Assembly (NCBI GenBank): GCA_031213475.1
Contig: JARUPZ010000007.1
Location: 4,831,586 to 4,895,585, forward strand
DNA: 64,000 bases
Reading direction: 5' to 3'
Origin: Nereocystis luetkeana
Lineage: Eukaryota; Sar; Phaeophyceae; Laminariales; Laminariaceae
Of this stretch, positions 59,930-64,000 are shown in pieces. Numbering within the stretch: the first letter of the stretch is position 1; every line of letters starts with the position of its first letter. The position numbers and the translations under genes are program-made. The notes under the pieces were generated by a model, which saw nothing but the letters and a program-made list of their open reading frames with translations, had not been told where the DNA came from and ran no database searches.

Positions 59930-61220
59930 TTGTTTCGTCGTTGTTGCTTGGTTGGTCCACTTGACCACTTGGAAGGTCACAGTTATAACATGGGGTCGTA
60001 GGTCAATTCGTACTTCGTATATAGTTTGGGATCAACGAGGCCTCCTGCTGCGACCAGCCGGGGACTCTCACCCAGGGTTATTACCCCCGCGTTAATTGCC
60101 TGGCAATCAACGCGGCACATCGTCGCAGAGAGTAGGTACCCCGGTAAAATAAACACAAACAAACTGATGTCGTTGTCGACCGTGCACCTCGCTACCGACG
60201 ATGGGCGGGCGGGATGGTGTATTTTTTCCTCGCCTCTTTGCACTTTGTCGTGCTGCTGTAGAACTGCGATATCGCTCGCGGAGTGATAATCAATCATTCC
60301 ACCCTGCGGGCGTCCCCTTTTTTCTGTTTCAGAATACGAACGCAGTACCTCTCGAGCCGACGAGCAGTTGAAGAGCAAAGTTCCTTGGAATGTTCTCTGT
60401 TACATGTAGTACTCGTAGTAAGTAGCGTTCCCCCGCGAGTTGGAGAGGGGTCAGCTGGGGTGATATATCCGAGCCATAGGCGAGGCTTTGGTATGCCGTG
60501 CTAAACTTTTCGACGAGAGATGCTCGGGACAAACCCCGGCAGAAATAACTAAACACCAAACGGAGCTGTATTTGCAGCACAGTGAATGCCGTTTGGCGTG
60601 CCGATGCCCAGTGTGCCCGTTTTTTTTTTCCCCAGGTTGGACCGTCGTACGAGCGACTTCACACGTACTTCCGTCTAGGACGTAATATAATACTCGTTCC
60701 AAGTAGAGATGGACAATGTTTGATGAAAACGTACAATGGGGTGTGAAGAGTGTAATTGCATCGGTAAGCCAAGTCACGACGCGAGTCACTTCCGCTTCTG
60801 CCGCCACACGTGGAGGCTGGAGGTTTTTGGAGGCCACGTAGGCAAACGGAGAGCAAAAAAACAAACAAATCGGGGCCGGCGATATCGCTTGACTACCACA
60901 GGTACATTCAATGCGCACATTCCTTCGTGCAACAAGTACAAACCATACCGTACGGTGTTTGGTCTAGTGTGTGGGCAAACCTGCTGTGGTAATTCGCGCT
61001 CGAGGCATAGGCGTGGGGCAATACACTTCTTTCTTTTTCGCTCTTCGACGGCTTGCAGCAGAGTTATCTGCAAAATACTGGTATCTTGTTCGCTTGCTAT
61101 GTGTTTTGTGGGTGTCCCACATCGCATGCTTTCAAATCACTTGGAACCCTAAGTGAAGTTTGCGGTTCAGCGCACGCTATAAAAAACGTAGAGCTGCTTG
61201 ATGAAAGTCTTCTCTCTAAC
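59930..61220. other. intergenic, no gene supported
   Basis: This is the 3' flank of the carotenoid oxygenase gene, then short open frames on both strands without coding character. One run of T's precedes CCCCAG at about 60.63 kb, but the frame after it is short. Confidence 0.45.
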
Positions 61221-61223
61221 TAC

Positions 61224-61780
61224 CTAGCCCCCGAAGTCGTAATCTACACCCGACCCGGAAGGCGCAGCACCACGCCCTCCTCTCCCGTCCCGAGCCCTTT
61301 CATCTCCTTCTCTCCCACCCTTCCAAAGGGCCGAGTCCAGGATTGAAGGGCAGCCGGCCGCGTCCCCTTCTGCTCCGCCTCCCTCCATGGCGTCCGCCTC
61401 GTTTTTTCCTCTGCCCTCGTTCTTAGACCTGCGCTCTTTTTTGCCGCCACCATCACCCCTTTCCGCCATCGCCCCAGCTTCCTCCTCACCCCCCCCATTT
61501 CCTCCCATAGATGCCCTCACTTTTCTTCGGCGAGACTTGGCCCGTGTTCTGTCCCCTCCGCCCCCAGGTGCATCTGCGGGCTTCGTCGCCTCGCCACTGC
61601 CGTCGGTTACAAAGCTGGCGGCGTAGCCGTTAGGAATACTAGCCTCGGCGTGTTGGTGGTGAAAAGAGTCCTCGGGGGCGGCGCCGCGGTCTTCTCGCAG
61701 TCCCGAGGAGGATGCGTTTTGGTGTAGTTGACGCTGCTCACGCCCGAGCCTGCTGCCGGACGTAGCCCTGGATCTGTACC
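61224..61780 (-). CDS. candidate C-terminal exon, Gly/Glu/Arg-rich protein
   Basis: The minus strand stays open for about 185 codons down to a TAG at 61224-61226. It reads ...SSGLREDRGAAPEDSF, SIPNGYAASFVTDGSGEATK, then a basic patch (AKSRRRK), Gly/Glu-rich and Lys/Glu-rich low-complexity sequence, SILDSALWKGG, and a final GSGVDYDFGG. No ATG begins it, so it would be an internal-to-terminal exon; its 5' edge, perhaps an acceptor near 61770, is uncertain. The + strand is also open for part of it (61387-61626), but that reading is Ser/Pro-rich and less protein-like. No family is recognised; likely disordered. Confidence 0.4.
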
Positions 61781-62424
61781 CCGGGGAACGGAAAATGTGT
61801 GGGTGTGGCGGCGGGGAGGGCGGAGCGGGGGGAGGGTAGGGAGGGTGCGAGGCGGTTCAAAGGCGAGAAAACGCATGCGCTTATAGTGAAGGGTGGCAGA
61901 CGCCACGTAGGCGCGATAGGTGGCACAGAGGCAATGAGTAAATTCCTGTTTCGCTTCGATAACTCCACATCCCGTGGTGTCTCGATGCCAGTGATACCCC
62001 CGGGTGGAAATGCTGGAAACCAGTACTTATCTGAGGGAGTTGATACCGTATATGATCAGCATGAATCAATAAGGCGCAACTCATGAGTATACGTGCTGGT
62101 ATGTCACCACATGTCAAACGCAGTTTTGATGGCGGGCGGGGTAACAATGCAGCCACACCTATTATCGTAAGGCTACATAGGTGAGCAACATTCGATGCGC
62201 CTCGAGGCAACAGCAGTGGGCGGGATAATTGGCCCAGTAGTCGTGCTCTATCCGTCACAAGACCTGGCATTCCAACTTACTGGTGCACACCAGCCTCCGT
62301 ATCTAGAGAAAGAGTCGCGTCGGCCTCGATCCTCCTACACCTATCTCTGTCACCCGAACCTCGCCCTTCGGACGCCACCAACGGCTACGGCCATCTACTT
62401 CCCCCATTTCCCCCCCAGGGGTAT

Positions 62425-62691
62425 ATGCTTGGACTGCATGAGAAAACCCTCACTCCCCACTCTTGTGCGGAGAGTCGCCGAGCAAGCCCGTTTTACCCGG
62501 TTCTCGTGCCCCCCTGTCGCGAAGGACAGCGGTCTGCCCGGCCGCCGCCACCCCCCTGGGAGGGAAAGTCAACCTCTTCTCCGCGACTACCGTCACCCGA
62601 AAACCCCCAGGCGCCCGCCGCAGAGGACGACGACCTTTCGGAATCCCGGTGGCTTGAAGGCCGCCTGCTACGTGATTCGGGGGTTCAGCGG
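62425..62691 (+). CDS. candidate first exon, Pro-rich protein
   Basis: An ATG at 62425 opens 89 codons ending at a donor-like CGG|GTAGGG. The segments RSARPPPPPWEGK, SPRLPSPENPQAPAAEDDD and SESRWLEGRLLRDSG read as plausible acidic and proline-rich protein. No downstream exon could be attached, and a second frame is open over the same bases. It would be divergent from the minus-strand candidate at 61.2-61.8 kb. Confidence 0.3.
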
Positions 62692-62699
62692 GTAGGGGG

Positions 62700-63570
62700 T
62701 ACTTCCATTGTCAGAGCACCAAGGCGAAATCATGTCACAATTATTCCCTGAGTGGAGATTGGCCATTTGGCCGGCGGTGACGGTGGGCGGCTGCGGTGTT
62801 CGCTGCTTGCCAGACATTCGGTTTGCAGCCGAACGCTTGAGGGGCATTCAACGAGCAATGCGTGGTTGTTCGAAGGCTGGACAACTTTAGGAATCCTTCG
62901 TACTGCGGTAGTATTCAAAACGCCCAGATTTATCGATTCTATGGGCGTTTCACCGACGACGCCCGCCAATGCCGGGATGGTTAAACAAAATAACCGGGCG
63001 CACCTGCTTGAGTCAGACCCGTCCGCGGCGGAACCCCTGCTCTGTTGGGACCGGGGATGTGATTGACCCCCTTGCCCATGCGAAGCGTGTGTTGGCTGAA
63101 GCTGATACGGGCTAGTCATTCGCCCCTTGTGGTAAGGAGCACGCGGGATTAGGGTGCCGAGGACGGTGCAGTCGGTCACAGGACGTATTTAGGTCTCACG
63201 TCAATGGATAGTTTTTTTGTGTGCCTCATGCAGGAAGGGTACTGTATGCAGCAAAACCCTTGAGCGGTATTTGTCCCGCTCGTACGTACCACTGCCTAGA
63301 AATACAAGTATCGTTTGTGTTGAATTTTCATGTGCAAACGATTCTTAAATTCGGGCCAGCTGGTGTCCTCTTTGTATGGGGCATCATGTGCTACTGCAGA
63401 GGTCTTCCCCGTAAACTCACCAACCCTGAGCATCGCAAAAACCCGGCAAAGCAGGTCTTATGGGCGCGTCAAACGACTAACCTCCAGCACGAGACTCCCC
63501 CCCCCTACGTACGATGTGAAGAGCTGAGACCCTTCAGATGTACCTGAACCCCCTCCGTCCCTACCTCTCT
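62700..63570. other. intergenic, no gene supported
   Basis: Open frames of about 100-150 codons exist on both strands (for example 62730-63179 minus) and overlap each other. None has recognisable motifs or clear splice sites. Confidence 0.4.
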
Positions 63571-63577
63571 AATGCCT

Positions 63578-63895
63578 ACACCGGAAATTAAATCAACGCA
63601 TTGAAGCTGTCATCCATATGCAAGCCCGCCTCAAAAGCGGTTCCTAGTAGGATGCAGCTCACCCTTCTTGCGACTCGCCAGACACCTCACGGCACTTCGC
63701 GCTAGGTGCAAGCAATGTCTGCCTGGTCGGTGAAAACCCGACATGCTCCGTCCCGGCATTGTGGGGATGCGAGGGTCTATGGTCATACGACTACGGCCAT
63801 TCATGAGATCGAGTCCATCTCTCCTATCGAGTACACCCCCCCCCCGTCCCTACCTAGTCATACGACTAGGGGCATGCATGACATGAGTTTCCCCC
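63578..63895 (-). mobile_element. SINE-like family 3, body copy
   Basis: It matches the family-3 body from ACACCGGAAATTAAATCAA through GAAGCTGTCATCCATATGCA, GGATGCAGCTCACCC, CACTTCGCGCTaGGTGCAAG and GGTCGGTGAAAACCCGACAT to GTCATACGACTACGGCCA. No tRNA-like head is seen on the minus strand beyond it. The similarity to the 29.0-29.3 kb unit is high. Confidence 0.8.
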
Positions 63896-64000
63896 CCTAG
63901 TCACACCACGCCCTCGTACACTATCGCTCACCTGTGCCGGGCTGATAGGCGGTGTTAGTCCCTTGTAGCGATCTTCCCGGGTCGGTGAGCCTATGTCATC

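Overview
This looks like nuclear DNA of an ochrophyte (stramenopile) alga, most likely a brown alga. The evidence is indirect. The genes are split by many GT-AG introns and a few GC-AG introns, several of them kilobases long. The one gene whose family I recognise starts with a signal peptide ending in a Ser-Ala-Phe motif, the style of targeting used for secondary red-lineage plastids. The sequence between genes is crowded with SINE, LINE and hairpin repeats. A short interstitial block of TTAGGG-type telomere repeat is also present. No bacterial operon, CRISPR array, rRNA gene or intact tRNA gene was seen.

Three multi-exon genes could be reconstructed on the + strand from in-phase splice sites. 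(1) 20.2-29.8 kb encodes a predicted 742-residue protein with one N-terminal membrane segment that I do not recognise. (2) 30.2-31.8 kb encodes a predicted histidine- and proline-rich secreted or membrane protein. (3) 39.0-59.9 kb encodes a carotenoid cleavage oxygenase of about 578 residues in ten coding segments, with all four iron-ligand histidines in family motifs. Its first intron is 14.4 kb long. Weaker candidate exons lie at 13.1-13.4, 16.0, 61.2-61.8 (minus) and 62.4-62.7 kb.

The rest is repeat-rich. At 0-20 kb there are hairpin elements, a tRNA-like relic, SINE pieces, and two minisatellite arrays built on a 12-bp CCATGG-containing unit. The last intron but one of gene 1 carries an antisense array of a third tRNA-headed SINE-like repeat, into which a 503-bp fold-back element has inserted. 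Intron 1 of the carotenoid oxygenase gene holds two near-identical SINEs, a second SINE family, a LINE reverse-transcriptase remnant, a palindrome with arms of nearly 300 bp, and several short inverted-repeat elements. A dispersed palindromic motif, TACCAGGTA/TACCTGGTA, is common between genes and rare in gene bodies.

The most interesting points are: two SINE families with different tRNA heads that share one internal domain; the fold-back and empty-site pairs that show which hairpins have moved; a TA-flanked hairpin that breaks the reading of the carotenoid oxygenase gene; and the unrecognised 742-residue gene.
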